The notes under the pieces: generated by a model
Seen by the model: only the letters and a program-made list of their open reading frames with translations
Told to the model about the DNA's origin: nothing
Database searches by the model: none
DNA from: Bacteroidota bacterium
Lineage (GTDB): Bacteria; Bacteroidota; Bacteroidia; B-17B0; Aurantibacillaceae
DNA length: 14,409 bases
Assembly (NCBI GenBank): GCA_025359355.1
Contig: JANYGR010000335.1
Coordinates: forward strand, 1 to 14,409
Direction of reading: 5' to 3'
Made by a program: the position numbers and the translations under genes
Part shown: in pieces, positions 7,704 through 14,409 of the stretch
How the letters are laid out: every line of letters begins with the position of its first letter
How positions within the stretch are numbered: position 1 is the first letter of the stretch

Positions 7704-10700
7704 ATGCAATCCAAAAACTTCATCGTTTATAAATCATCTGCAGGTAGTGGAAAAACATTTACTCTTGTAAAAGAATATTTGAAATTAGCGTTAGTAAATA
7801 AAGCTAATTTAACGAAAGACTACAAAGGTATATTAGCGATAACATTTACTAATAAAGCGGCTTCAGAAATGAAATGGCGTATTATTAAGGCATTAAAAGA
7901 AATTAGTACTGATACAAATACCACTTTAACGGAATTAGTAGCTGAGGAGTTAAGCATTTCATCTTCTGAATTAAAAAGCAGAGCTGAAATAGTTTTGACT
8001 GATATTTTACACAATTATTCTGATTTTTCTATTGGAACTATTGATAGCTTTACTCACCGCATTATCAGGACATTTGCCTTAGATTTGAAATTACCTATTA
8101 ATTTTCAAATAGAATTAGATGTTGAATTAGTCTTTAAAAAAGTAATTTCTTTACTCATCAATAATTTAGGTAAAGACAAATTAATTACCGATTACTTAGT
8201 AGCCTTTTCTTTGGCGCAGGTGGAAGATAATAAAAGTTGGGATCCAGAGGCATCGCTTATTGATTTCATTAAAGAAATTAACAAAGAAGGTGTGGGCGAA
8301 TTAATTCATCAGCTTCATTCGTTTGAAATTTCTGATTTTGAAACTATAAAAAAGCAGCTGCAAAGTGTTATAAAAGAATATGAAAAAACATTTAAAGAAA
8401 ATGGGGATAAGGCTCTGAAATTGATTAATGATAAGGGTTTAAAGGGAGAACGTTTTGCAAATGGAGATAAAGGAATTTATAATTTTTACCATAAGTTAAT
8501 TAAGTTAGAGAAAATTTCTTCGACTGATTTGTTTACGTCAACAGTTATTAAAACCTTAGAAGAAGATAAATGGCATTCTGCTAAGGCAACCGGTGATGAT
8601 AAACAAGTCATTGATTCTATTAAGCAAGAGCTTACTAATATTGCCTTATTTATTGAAAATTATCTTAAATCAAATGAACAGCGCTATAATGTATTCAAAC
8701 TCATTGCTAAAAACATTTATGCAATGGGCTTGGTTAATGAATTAGCAAAGCTTACAGAGGAATACAAGCAAGATGAAAATATTTTATTTATTTCTGAGTT
8801 TAATGAACGAATAGCTGAAGTTGTTAATGCAGAACCAACTCCATTTATATTCGAGAGATTAGGCGATAAATACAACCATTTTTTATTAGATGAATTTCAA
8901 GATACATCTGGTATGCAATGGAAAAATATGTTGCCGTTAATAGATGATTCTTTAGGTAAGGGGAAATTAAATTTAATAGTAGGAGATGGTAAGCAATCCA
9001 TATATCGTTGGCGGAATGCGGACGTTGAACAATTTGTGAGTTTACCTTATATTAATTCTGTAAATAAAAATGAATTATTAATTGAAAGAGAAGATTCGCT
9101 TATCAGGAATTTCAGAGCTGAAGTGTTGAATAAAAATTACCGAAGTGAATCGGTTATTGTAAAATTTAATAATAGTTTATTTGATTATTTATCTAACTCA
9201 GTTTTAAACGAAGGCAATCAAAAAATTTACCACAATCAATTGCAAGAGTTTAAAGAAACCGACGAAGGTTATGTAAGTATTGATTTTCCTGAGTTATTAG
9301 ACGATGATAGAGATGAAACAAATTTAGATTATGTATTTAATTATATAAAGCAAGCTCAAGCTGATGACTATAAATATGCGGATATTTGTATCATCGTTAG
9401 AACAAATACGCAAGGTAATACCATTGCTAATTATTTGATAGAACAAGGTATTCCAGTTGTATCAAATGAATCCCTGTTGCTTAATAATGCAAATGAAATA
9501 ACGGTGATTTTATCTTTTTTGAAATATGTTTCTAATCAAAAAGATTTAGTATCAGCTTCTGTAATTATTAATTATTTATTTAAAAATCAATTTTGTAACG
9601 AGGAGCAATACATTGTTTTTTTACGGGAATTAAATTCATTTAAGCCAAAAACCTTATTCAGCTTATTGAATGAATGTAGGCTAACAGTTGATATTTTAAA
9701 AATCACATCGTCAAATTTATTTGATTGTTGTTTAGAAATCATAAATACTTTAAGTTTAAATAAAAAAAATCCGCAATACATTCGTTTCTTTTTAGATGAA
9801 GTTTTGTCTTACTTGCAATCTAATACATCTAATATTACATTGTTTTTAGATTGGTGGGAAAGACGAAGTTCTAAAGCTTCTGTGGTAATTCCAGAAGGCA
9901 TCAATGCGGTTAATATTATGACTATTCATGCTTGTAAGGGCTTAGAGTTTCCAATAGTTATAACACCTTATTTGGCTTGGGGAATCGAAAAACCGCAATC
10001 TGTATGGGTTAGCGTAAACGAAGAAGGACTTGATTTGCCTGTAGCATTAATCAATACAACCAAAGAAGCTGATGGGACGATTTATAAAGATATTGCTGAA
10101 AATGAAAGACAACAGCAAACATTAGATAGTTTAAATTTATTGTATGTAGATTTTACAAGAGCTGTTGAGCGCTTGCATATTATTTCGCCTAAGCCTAAAA
10201 AATCAACAGAGAAAAATATACATACCTGGTTACAAAATTTCGCCTCTAATCAAGCACATTTTGATCAAGAAAAAAGACAATTAGTGTTTGGAGAATTAAA
10301 GAATAAAGTATCTGAAAATCATGCTAAAAAAGGCTTAGAACAGTTGCCAATTGAGCAACTGCAGTTTAGTAATAATCAGCATTTGGTAAAAATAAAAGGA
10401 GCTTCAACGTATAATTCTAACGAAGAAATTACCAAAGCACGTGAATATGGAATACTCGTACATTATATTTTATCACAAATAAAAACAATAGAGGATATAG
10501 ATTCAGTTATTTTAAATTCAGTGTTAAGTGGTGATGTGACTAATATTGAAGCTGAAAAATTGAAAGTAGATATAAAACAAATTTTGTCTATCAAATCAAT
10601 TTCTTCTTACTTCGAAAATGGAGTAGAAGTAAAAAATGAATTAGAAATATTAACACAATTAGGCACGATATTACGTCCTGACAGGGTTGTTATTACTGAT

Positions 10701-10862
10701 AATAATGCTATAGTCATAGATTATAAAACAGGAAAAAAGAATGCTCAAAAATACCATTCGCAAATGCAGGATTATGAGCAAGCGCTTCTTAGTTTAGGAT
10801 ACACTTCTGTAAAAAAAATATTACTTTATATACACGAGCAGGAAGTGGAAGTGTTGAGTTAA
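7704..10862 (+). CDS. addA: AddA/RecB-like UvrD-family helicase with C-terminal PD-(D/E)XK nuclease
   Basis: A 1052-residue helicase-nuclease of double-strand break repair: the enzyme unwinds and resects DNA ends for RecA loading. UvrD/Rep helicase motifs are all present: Walker A SSAGSGKT (11-18, Lys17), motif Ia AITFTNKAASEMK (45-57), TIDSF (113-117), Walker B LLDEFQDT with D396/E397, motif III GDGKQSIYRWR (427-437), NYRSE with Arg480, HACKGLEF (742-749) and FTRA with Arg819. The C-terminal RecB-type nuclease has GILVH with His920, RPDR with Asp993, IDYKTGK with Asp1006/Lys1008 and the QMQDY motif, so it should be active. The start is certain because the Walker A loop lies a few residues in, as in related proteins. 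The usual partner, AddB (helicase-like, with a second nuclease), is not in this window: a T9SS cargo gene lies upstream and a convergent DedA gene downstream. The symbol follows family resemblance; RecB of a RecBCD-type complex is less likely given the length. Confidence 0.9.
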   Translation: MQSKNFIVYKSSAGSGKTFTLVKEYLKLALVNKANLTKDYKGILAITFTNKAASEMKWRIIKALKEISTDTNTTLTELVAEELSISSSELKSRAEIVLTDILHNYSDFSIGTIDSFTHRIIRTFALDLKLPINFQIELDVELVFKKVISLLINNLGKDKLITDYLVAFSLAQVEDNKSWDPEASLIDFIKEINKEGVGELIHQLHSFEISDFETIKKQLQSVIKEYEKTFKENGDKALKLINDKGLKGERFANGDKGIYNFYHKLIKLEKISSTDLFTSTVIKTLEEDKWHSAKATGDDKQVIDSIKQELTNIALFIENYLKSNEQRYNVFKLIAKNIYAMGLVNELAKLTEEYKQDENILFISEFNERIAEVVNAEPTPFIFERLGDKYNHFLLDEFQDTSGMQWKNMLPLIDDSLGKGKLNLIVGDGKQSIYRWRNADVEQFVSLPYINSVNKNELLIEREDSLIRNFRAEVLNKNYRSESVIVKFNNSLFDYLSNSVLNEGNQKIYHNQLQEFKETDEGYVSIDFPELLDDDRDETNLDYVFNYIKQAQADDYKYADICIIVRTNTQGNTIANYLIEQGIPVVSNESLLLNNANEITVILSFLKYVSNQKDLVSASVIINYLFKNQFCNEEQYIVFLRELNSFKPKTLFSLLNECRLTVDILKITSSNLFDCCLEIINTLSLNKKNPQYIRFFLDEVLSYLQSNTSNITLFLDWWERRSSKASVVIPEGINAVNIMTIHACKGLEFPIVITPYLAWGIEKPQSVWVSVNEEGLDLPVALINTTKEADGTIYKDIAENERQQQTLDSLNLLYVDFTRAVERLHIISPKPKKSTEKNIHTWLQNFASNQAHFDQEKRQLVFGELKNKVSENHAKKGLEQLPIEQLQFSNNQHLVKIKGASTYNSNEEITKAREYGILVHYILSQIKTIEDIDSVILNSVLSGDVTNIEAEKLKVDIKQILSIKSISSYFENGVEVKNELEILTQLGTILRPDRVVITDNNAIVIDYKTGKKNAQKYHSQMQDYEQALLSLGYTSVKKILLYIHEQEVEVLS

Positions 10863-10873
10863 GAACTTAGTAA

Positions 10874-10893
10874 AGAAAAAGTTTAATTTTTCT
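10874..10893. terminator. Possible short AT-rich bidirectional terminator between convergent genes
   Basis: Seven-bp arms AGAAAAA (10874-10880) and TTTTTCT (10887-10893) enclose GTTTAA in the 20-bp gap between the AddA-like and DedA genes, overlapping the DedA stop codon. The stem is almost all A-T pairs and therefore weak, but the position and symmetry suit termination from both sides. Confidence 0.3.
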
Positions 10894-11515
10894 GAAACTT
10901 ATTTTTCGCAACTGAAATTAAAATAGGGAATACTGAAATACCTATAATACCTAAGCAAACCAAATCAATGTGTTTACGGATAAACTCAACATTACCTAAT
11001 AAATACCCGGCAGTTAATAAGCTTCCAATCCATAAAGCACCACCAATTACATCAAACAATAAATATTTTTTATAATCCATTTTTCCAATACCTGCCGCAA
11101 AAGGAGCGAAGGTTCTCACAAATGGAACAAAGCGTGCCATGATAATGGCTTTAGTGCCATGCTTTTCAAAAAAGACATGTGTATTGTCAAGATATTCTTT
11201 TTTTACTAAGGCTTTGCCTTTGAGTTTAAAATCAAATATTTTAATACCTATTTTTCTACCAATCCAGTAATTACAATTATCGCCTAAAACAGCTGCAACA
11301 AATAAGAAAAACAATAAATAAGCCATGTTTAAATGTCCAGTCCTAGCAAATAATCCTGCAGTAAATAATAAAGAATCTCCAGGTAAAAAAGGCATCGCTA
11401 CTAAACCTGTTTCTATAAAGATGACCAAAAATAAAACAACATAAATGGCAGTTCCATAATTAGCAAATAACCAATCAAAATCAAGGTGTAGGATGTGAGT
11501 AAATAATTCGAGCAT
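10883..11515 (-). CDS. DedA-family (VTT/SNARE-associated domain) inner-membrane protein
   Basis: A 210-residue polytopic membrane protein of normal DedA length. Family signatures are IETG with Glu35 (34-37), FLPGDSLLFTAG with Asp47 (43-54), GDNCNYWIGRKIG (78-90) and the amphipathic segment RFVPFVRTFAPFAAG with Arg128 and Arg134 (128-142). These acidic and arginine residues match those shown to be essential in E. coli DedA proteins. Long hydrophobic stretches lie near 22-42, 63-82, 150-175 and 184-202. DedA proteins sustain envelope homeostasis, and some members recycle undecaprenyl phosphate or flip other lipids across the membrane; which lipid this one handles cannot be told. It is the last gene of a minus-strand run, 80 bp downstream of the rhodanese gene. 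A possible -7 box, TAACTTTT on the minus strand at 11539-11532, lies just upstream, so it may have its own promoter. Confidence 0.92.
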   Translation of the reverse strand: MLELFTHILHLDFDWLFANYGTAIYVVLFLVIFIETGLVAMPFLPGDSLLFTAGLFARTGHLNMAYLLFFLFVAAVLGDNCNYWIGRKIGIKIFDFKLKGKALVKKEYLDNTHVFFEKHGTKAIIMARFVPFVRTFAPFAAGIGKMDYKKYLLFDVIGGALWIGSLLTAGYLLGNVEFIRKHIDLVCLGIIGISVFPILISVAKNKFQKN

Positions 11516-11543
11516 ATAAAAATTTCTTGTTAAAAGTTAAATT

Positions 11544-11578
11544 TTTCTGGTTTTGTGATAATAACAAGAGACCAGAAA
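11544..11578. repeat. Imperfect hairpin between the rhodanese and DedA genes
   Basis: Perfect 8-bp arms TTTCTGGT (11544-11551) and ACCAGAAA (11571-11578) enclose an inner 4-bp stem TTGT/ACAA (11553-11556, 11564-11567), separated by an asymmetric internal loop. It follows the rhodanese stop codon and precedes the DedA start on the minus strand. No T-tract immediately follows the stem in that direction (AATTTAAC), so it is not a classic terminator; it could protect a 3' end, attenuate, or be a dyad operator. Confidence 0.45.
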
Positions 11579-11595
11579 CATCAAATACATAATAA

Positions 11596-11898
11596 TTAAA
11601 GCCCTACTTCGTCGATATAAGCTAATATGCCGCCTTTTAAGTTATACAAATTAGTAAAACCATGTTGAGCCTCTAAAGCATTGATAACAGTGGCGCTTCG
11701 TTTACCACTACGGCAATGAATAATGACTTGTTTGTCTTTAGATATTTTATCAACGTTATCCATTACAACTCCCATAGGTATAAGTTCGCCATTAATATTT
11801 GCTTCATCAAATTCATATTCTTCACGAACATCAATTAATTGAAAATCTTTTTTCTCGTCGATTAATTTTTTTAATTCTATTACAGTTATTTCTTTCAT
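11596..11898 (-). CDS. Single-domain rhodanese-like protein
   Basis: A 100-residue protein covering exactly one rhodanese domain, comparable in size to GlpE and PspE. It has the N-terminal LIDVREEYEF (21-30) and the active-site loop HCRSGKRS with catalytic Cys62 (61-68), followed by the closing helix and NLKGGI. The six-residue loop after cysteine favours a sulfur-carrying (persulfide) rather than a phosphatase-type Cdc25 domain. It lacks a signal peptide, so it acts in the cytoplasm, presumably as a sulfurtransferase; donor and acceptor are unknown. It lies downstream of a phosphosulfolactate synthase family gene on the same strand, separated by an 83-bp gap full of repeats (see the heptamer tract). 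It is probably part of the same minus-strand transcription region. Confidence 0.92.
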   Translation of the reverse strand: MKEITVIELKKLIDEKKDFQLIDVREEYEFDEANINGELIPMGVVMDNVDKISKDKQVIIHCRSGKRSATVINALEAQHGFTNLYNLKGGILAYIDEVGL

Positions 11899-11901
11899 TT
11901 T

Positions 11902-11962
11902 ATTAGGATTTAGTAGTTAGTGTTTAGGATTTAGTGCGCTTAAGTTTAATACTAAATCCTAA
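11902..11962. repeat. Degenerate heptamer tandem repeat plus inverted arm upstream of the rhodanese gene
   Basis: Five consecutive 7-bp units run from 11902 to 11936: ATTAGGA, TTTAGTA, GTTAGTG, TTTAGGA, TTTAGTG (consensus TTTAGKR). Inside them the 12-mer TTAGGATTTAGT occurs twice (11903-11914, 11924-11935), and its exact inverse complement ACTAAATCCTAA follows at 11951-11962. The inverse arm can pair with either copy, making a 12-bp perfect stem with a 15-nt loop or a 36-nt loop. On the minus strand the tract lies between the phosphosulfolactate synthase stop and the rhodanese ATG, with the nearest copy ending 4 nt before that ATG. Confidence 0.75.
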
Positions 11963-11981
11963 GCCGTAACTCCTTGTTAAA

Positions 11982-12773
11982 TTAAAATATTTTGTCTTTT
12001 GTTCCTTCAGGCATATAATTAAAAAAAGTATCTCCTCTTAAGCCAATACGAAGTGTTTCTAAGGGAATCACATCATCAACGCTTATGTTTCCAACATTTA
12101 CATTAGCTCCAAATAAATTAATAAAATATACTTGTTGTGCTTTTTGTGGTGTTTCCCAAATAATATCGGTTGGCTTAATTTTATTGGTAATACGAGTAAT
12201 CAACATACTGTGTGCACTTCCATTTTTATGAAAGATACCTACAGTTCCGCTTTCTCGAGCTTCAGCAATTACTTTAAATGAACCAGCTTCTAATTCAGCC
12301 TTCATCATACTTACCCATTTAGCAGGATGTATGATAATTCCTTCTTCTTTAGATCCTACTTCAGAAAGTACCGTGAAATTTTTAGCTAAGGTGCTAATGA
12401 ATTTACATTTACTATCGTGTGCTATATTAATACTACCGTCAGAAACTTCGGCAGTATCTAAGCCATAAGAATCAATAAATTTTTGATACTCATCAAATTT
12501 TCCTCGAGCTACAAATGCTTCAAATAAAGTACCGCCTAAGTATGTTTTTATTCCTGCTTTCTGATATATTTTTATTTTTTCTTTTACATGCTTAGATACC
12601 ACAGAGGTCCCGAAACCAAGTTTTACAAAATCAACATAGTCTGCGTAACTCTCAACAAAGTCTTCAGCGCTTTTTAGGGATATACCTTTGTCCATTACCA
12701 TTGTTATTCCGCTTTCGCGAGGTCTTACAGTGCGTTCAGGTAAGTGTGTAAGTGTTACATTATAGTTTGGCAT
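11982..12773 (-). CDS. Phosphosulfolactate synthase family protein (ComA-like)
   Basis: A 263-residue single-domain TIM-barrel protein of the phosphosulfolactate synthase family. The archaeal enzyme ComA joins sulfite to phosphoenolpyruvate in the first step of coenzyme M synthesis. Conserved blocks are VRPRESGITMVMDKG (16-30), VKLGFGTS (50-57), GGTLFE (80-85), AEVSDGS (108-114), LSEVGSK (136-142) and VIAEARESGTVGI (168-180), covering the family's main barrel-end motifs. Bacteria such as this do not usually make coenzyme M, so the product would more likely feed sulfolactate or cysteate metabolism; a link to the sulfonolipids of some Bacteroidota is my inference. A plant homologue, Hsa32, is a heat-stress protein, so a non-catalytic role is also possible. 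None of the next coenzyme M genes are adjacent. It lies 59 bp downstream of the TPR gene and 83 bp upstream of the rhodanese gene. Family is firm, reaction likely, pathway open. Confidence 0.87.
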   Translation of the reverse strand: MPNYNVTLTHLPERTVRPRESGITMVMDKGISLKSAEDFVESYADYVDFVKLGFGTSVVSKHVKEKIKIYQKAGIKTYLGGTLFEAFVARGKFDEYQKFIDSYGLDTAEVSDGSINIAHDSKCKFISTLAKNFTVLSEVGSKEEGIIIHPAKWVSMMKAELEAGSFKVIAEARESGTVGIFHKNGSAHSMLITRITNKIKPTDIIWETPQKAQQVYFINLFGANVNVGNISVDDVIPLETLRIGLRGDTFFNYMPEGTKDKIF

Positions 12774-12822
12774 AATTTAATTAGTTTATGTAGTGTTTTA
12801 TTTTTTAAGTTCTTTTTGAATT

Positions 12823-12830
12823 GAAATATA
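12823..12830 (-). promoter_or_regulatory. Candidate -7 box (TATATTTC) for the phosphosulfolactate synthase gene
   Basis: On the minus strand this reads TATATTTC, one base from the consensus TAnnTTTG, directly after the TPR stop codon. It would give a leader of about 40 nt to the ATG at 12773. The -33 box would lie inside the TPR coding sequence and was not identified. Confidence 0.25.
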
Positions 12831-12832
12831 TT

Positions 12833-14245
12833 TTATTCTTTATTTTTAAAAGAATGAATAAGACCCATTACCAGCGGATCATTTTCTAATACAGGTAAAT
12901 ATTCAAGTAATTCAGTGTGTTTATTATAGTCTAATTCTAAGGCATGTTCTAAAAAAGTCATGCCTTCTTTTTTCCTTCCAAGCTCCATTTGTAATCCGCT
13001 CATACGATAATATAGTTCGGGAGTCTCTGTAAATTTAAGCATTCCTTCTGCTAATATTTTTTCGCAATCTTTATAATATCCTCCATCATAAAGTAGTTTG
13101 GCATAATCGATGTATATATCAAAATCATCATATCCAATTTCTATAACGCGTTGATAGGCTGCAGCGGCTTCTTCTAAAAAACCTAATTTATGTTGAACTT
13201 CGCCAAATACGTACCAATACTCGGCCATGTTAGGATTAATCTCTAATGCTTTTTTAATATAATGAATACTTTCCGTCATGCGGTTTTGGTAATCCAATAC
13301 AATCCCCACACCAAGCCATGCATCAGCATACGCAGGGTCTAGTTTAATAGCACGGTTATAATTTACTAAAGCATCTTCGTATTGAGTTAAATTTTCGTAA
13401 CACTCACCAATATAGTAATAGGTACTAGCATCGGGCTCTTCATGTTTAAATGTTTCTTTATAAACTTCAATTGCATCAATATAGCGATCTAATTGTGCTA
13501 AAGAGTTTGCCTTATTAAAATAAGCTGATGAAAAATCTTCTTTAATAGCTATGGCATAATCATAGGCGTCAATTGCTTTTTCAAATAAGCTTAATCGGTT
13601 ATAACTAATACCTAAATTAAACCATGCAAAATGATTATAAGGATGTTCTTCAATATAGGCTTCGTAAAATGTAATGGCTTCTTCGCTTCTACCTGTCATT
13701 TCAAAGCAAAGAGAAAGTTCATTTAAAGCAACATCGTTTTTAGAATTAAATTGAATGGCTTTTTTCAAATAATATAACGCATCATTTGCTTTTTCAGTAT
13801 TCAGAAATTCTATTCCAATTGCCACATATACTTCATCTTTAAATTCTGATAAAGGCAATGCTTTTTTATAATTTTCAATAGCTTGCTCGCTTAGTCCTGT
13901 TTGACTGTATATATAACCACGCGTCATGTATAATTCACTATTCGTACTTTCAACTTCTTCTATTTCATTTAATAAATCTAAAGCTTCGTGTGTTTTATGC
14001 TGAGATGATAAATATTGAGCTAATTTAATTTTAATGGAAGAAGAGTAGGGGTATTGTTCTGAGGCAAAATCCAAAGCTTTTTTAGCAAGCTCTAAATTAA
14101 ACCACTGCATATAATAATCTATAATTTCCTCCAGCTCATCAGCATCAAAAAAATAATGAGCGCCTGTAGAGGTCATATCTTCAAAGCGCTTCAAACTTTT
14201 TTCAAAATCTTCGTTACTTAATCCATCTCCTTCAAATTCACTCAT
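12833..14245 (-). CDS. Cytoplasmic tetratricopeptide repeat (TPR) protein
   Basis: A 470-residue protein made almost wholly of TPR units. By eye I count eleven 34-residue helix pairs from about residue 70 to 445; clear examples are AWFNLGISYNRLSLFEKAIDAY, TYYYIGECYENLTQYEDALVNY and AWLGVGIVLDYQNRMTESIHYI (each quoted only in part of its repeat). The N-terminal ~65 residues are acidic and contain HYFFDADELEEIIDYY, which probably caps the superhelix. There is no signal peptide or membrane segment, so it is cytoplasmic and should act as a protein-binding scaffold; no partner can be inferred. It heads a minus-strand series with the phosphosulfolactate synthase gene 59 bp downstream. The ATG at 14245 is the first in-frame start after the upstream AT-rich leader. 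An O-GlcNAc-transferase-like TPR array was considered, but no catalytic domain follows. Confidence 0.9.
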   Translation of the reverse strand: MSEFEGDGLSNEDFEKSLKRFEDMTSTGAHYFFDADELEEIIDYYMQWFNLELAKKALDFASEQYPYSSSIKIKLAQYLSSQHKTHEALDLLNEIEEVESTNSELYMTRGYIYSQTGLSEQAIENYKKALPLSEFKDEVYVAIGIEFLNTEKANDALYYLKKAIQFNSKNDVALNELSLCFEMTGRSEEAITFYEAYIEEHPYNHFAWFNLGISYNRLSLFEKAIDAYDYAIAIKEDFSSAYFNKANSLAQLDRYIDAIEVYKETFKHEEPDASTYYYIGECYENLTQYEDALVNYNRAIKLDPAYADAWLGVGIVLDYQNRMTESIHYIKKALEINPNMAEYWYVFGEVQHKLGFLEEAAAAYQRVIEIGYDDFDIYIDYAKLLYDGGYYKDCEKILAEGMLKFTETPELYYRMSGLQMELGRKKEGMTFLEHALELDYNKHTELLEYLPVLENDPLVMGLIHSFKNKE

Positions 14246-14266
14246 AGATGTTTTCTTTAATACCTA

Positions 14267-14274
14267 CAAATTTA
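14267..14274 (-). promoter_or_regulatory. Candidate -7 box (TAAATTTG) for the TPR gene
   Basis: The minus-strand reading TAAATTTG matches TAnnTTTG exactly, 21 bp upstream of the TPR start codon, implying a short leader of about 15 nt. No TTTG is found at the expected -33 distance (roughly 14294-14298), so support rests on the -7 match and the position. Confidence 0.38.
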
Positions 14275-14339
14275 AGGTTAATAAAACATATTATAAATAC
14301 TTATTTTTAACAAATAAAATGCTATTTTGTAGAAAAGTA

Positions 14340-14372
14340 ATTGATTGAACTCCCAGTGTAATTGTATATTTG
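14340..14372 (+). promoter_or_regulatory. Candidate promoter for a plus-strand gene starting beyond the right edge
   Basis: ATTG at 14340-14343 is followed after 21 bp by TATATTTG (14365-14372), an exact -7 consensus match. Transcription would begin near 14379 and run off the window. No ATG occurs on the plus strand after the box, so any coding start lies outside. This makes the last ~160 bp a divergent promoter region between the TPR gene and an unseen gene. Confidence 0.35.
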
Positions 14373-14409
14373 CTATTAGAAAGAGATTGAACGGACTTTA
14401 GGAATTGAA

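Noticed and set aside
7704..10862. A phage-defence helicase-nuclease system
   Set aside because: The protein fits housekeeping AddA/RecB-type repair enzymes, and no defence partner, toxin or mobile gene lies beside it.
11902..11962. A CRISPR array or telomere-like repeat suggested by the TTTAGGA units
   Set aside because: Only five degenerate 7-bp units exist without spacers, and no cas genes or linear-replicon features are near; resemblance to plant telomere repeats is coincidence.
11970..11978. AAGGAG on the minus strand as a ribosome binding site
   Set aside because: No start codon follows at a usable distance, and the rhodanese ATG is about 75 nt away.

Overview
The window is an ordinary-looking, AT-rich chromosomal stretch from a member of the Bacteroidota. 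The evidence is a secreted protein with a type IX secretion (T9SS) sorting domain, an AddA/RecB-type helicase-nuclease whose N-terminus resembles Bacteroidota versions, and several upstream boxes resembling the Bacteroidota sigma factor consensus (TTTG about 19-21 bp before TAnnTTTG) with no consistent Shine-Dalgarno sequences. I see no phage, transposase, CRISPR, tRNA or rRNA gene.

Layout from left to right. A PIF1-family helicase (minus strand, 3' end outside the window) diverges from a 1025-residue ABCG-like transporter with a TerB-like N-terminus. A short convergent gap then carries a REP/BIME-like palindromic element. Next is a small LEA14-type lipoprotein gene (minus), divergent from a 985-residue T9SS cargo protein that ends in a very strong intrinsic terminator. 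Only 15 bp after that terminator's T-tract starts the AddA/RecB-like helicase-nuclease. A convergent junction follows. The right part is a run of four minus-strand genes: a TPR protein, a phosphosulfolactate synthase family protein, a single-domain rhodanese and a DedA-family membrane protein. They have 60-85 bp gaps, so they may be partly co-transcribed but not tightly coupled. The last ~160 bp form a divergent promoter region for a gene beyond the right edge.

Functionally the region is a mosaic of housekeeping and envelope genes rather than one pathway: DNA repair and recombination (PIF1-like, AddA-like), envelope transport and lipids (ABCG-like, DedA, LEA14 lipoprotein, T9SS cargo) and possibly sulfur metabolism (phosphosulfolactate synthase plus rhodanese). 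I found no convincing new multi-gene system. The most interesting items are small or structural: the fused TerB-ABCG transporter with a ~230-residue loop between its last two membrane helices; a heptamer-repeat tract that can form two mutually exclusive hairpins just upstream of the rhodanese start; the lone phosphosulfolactate synthase homologue; the BIME-like element; and the terminator packed against the addA start codon.
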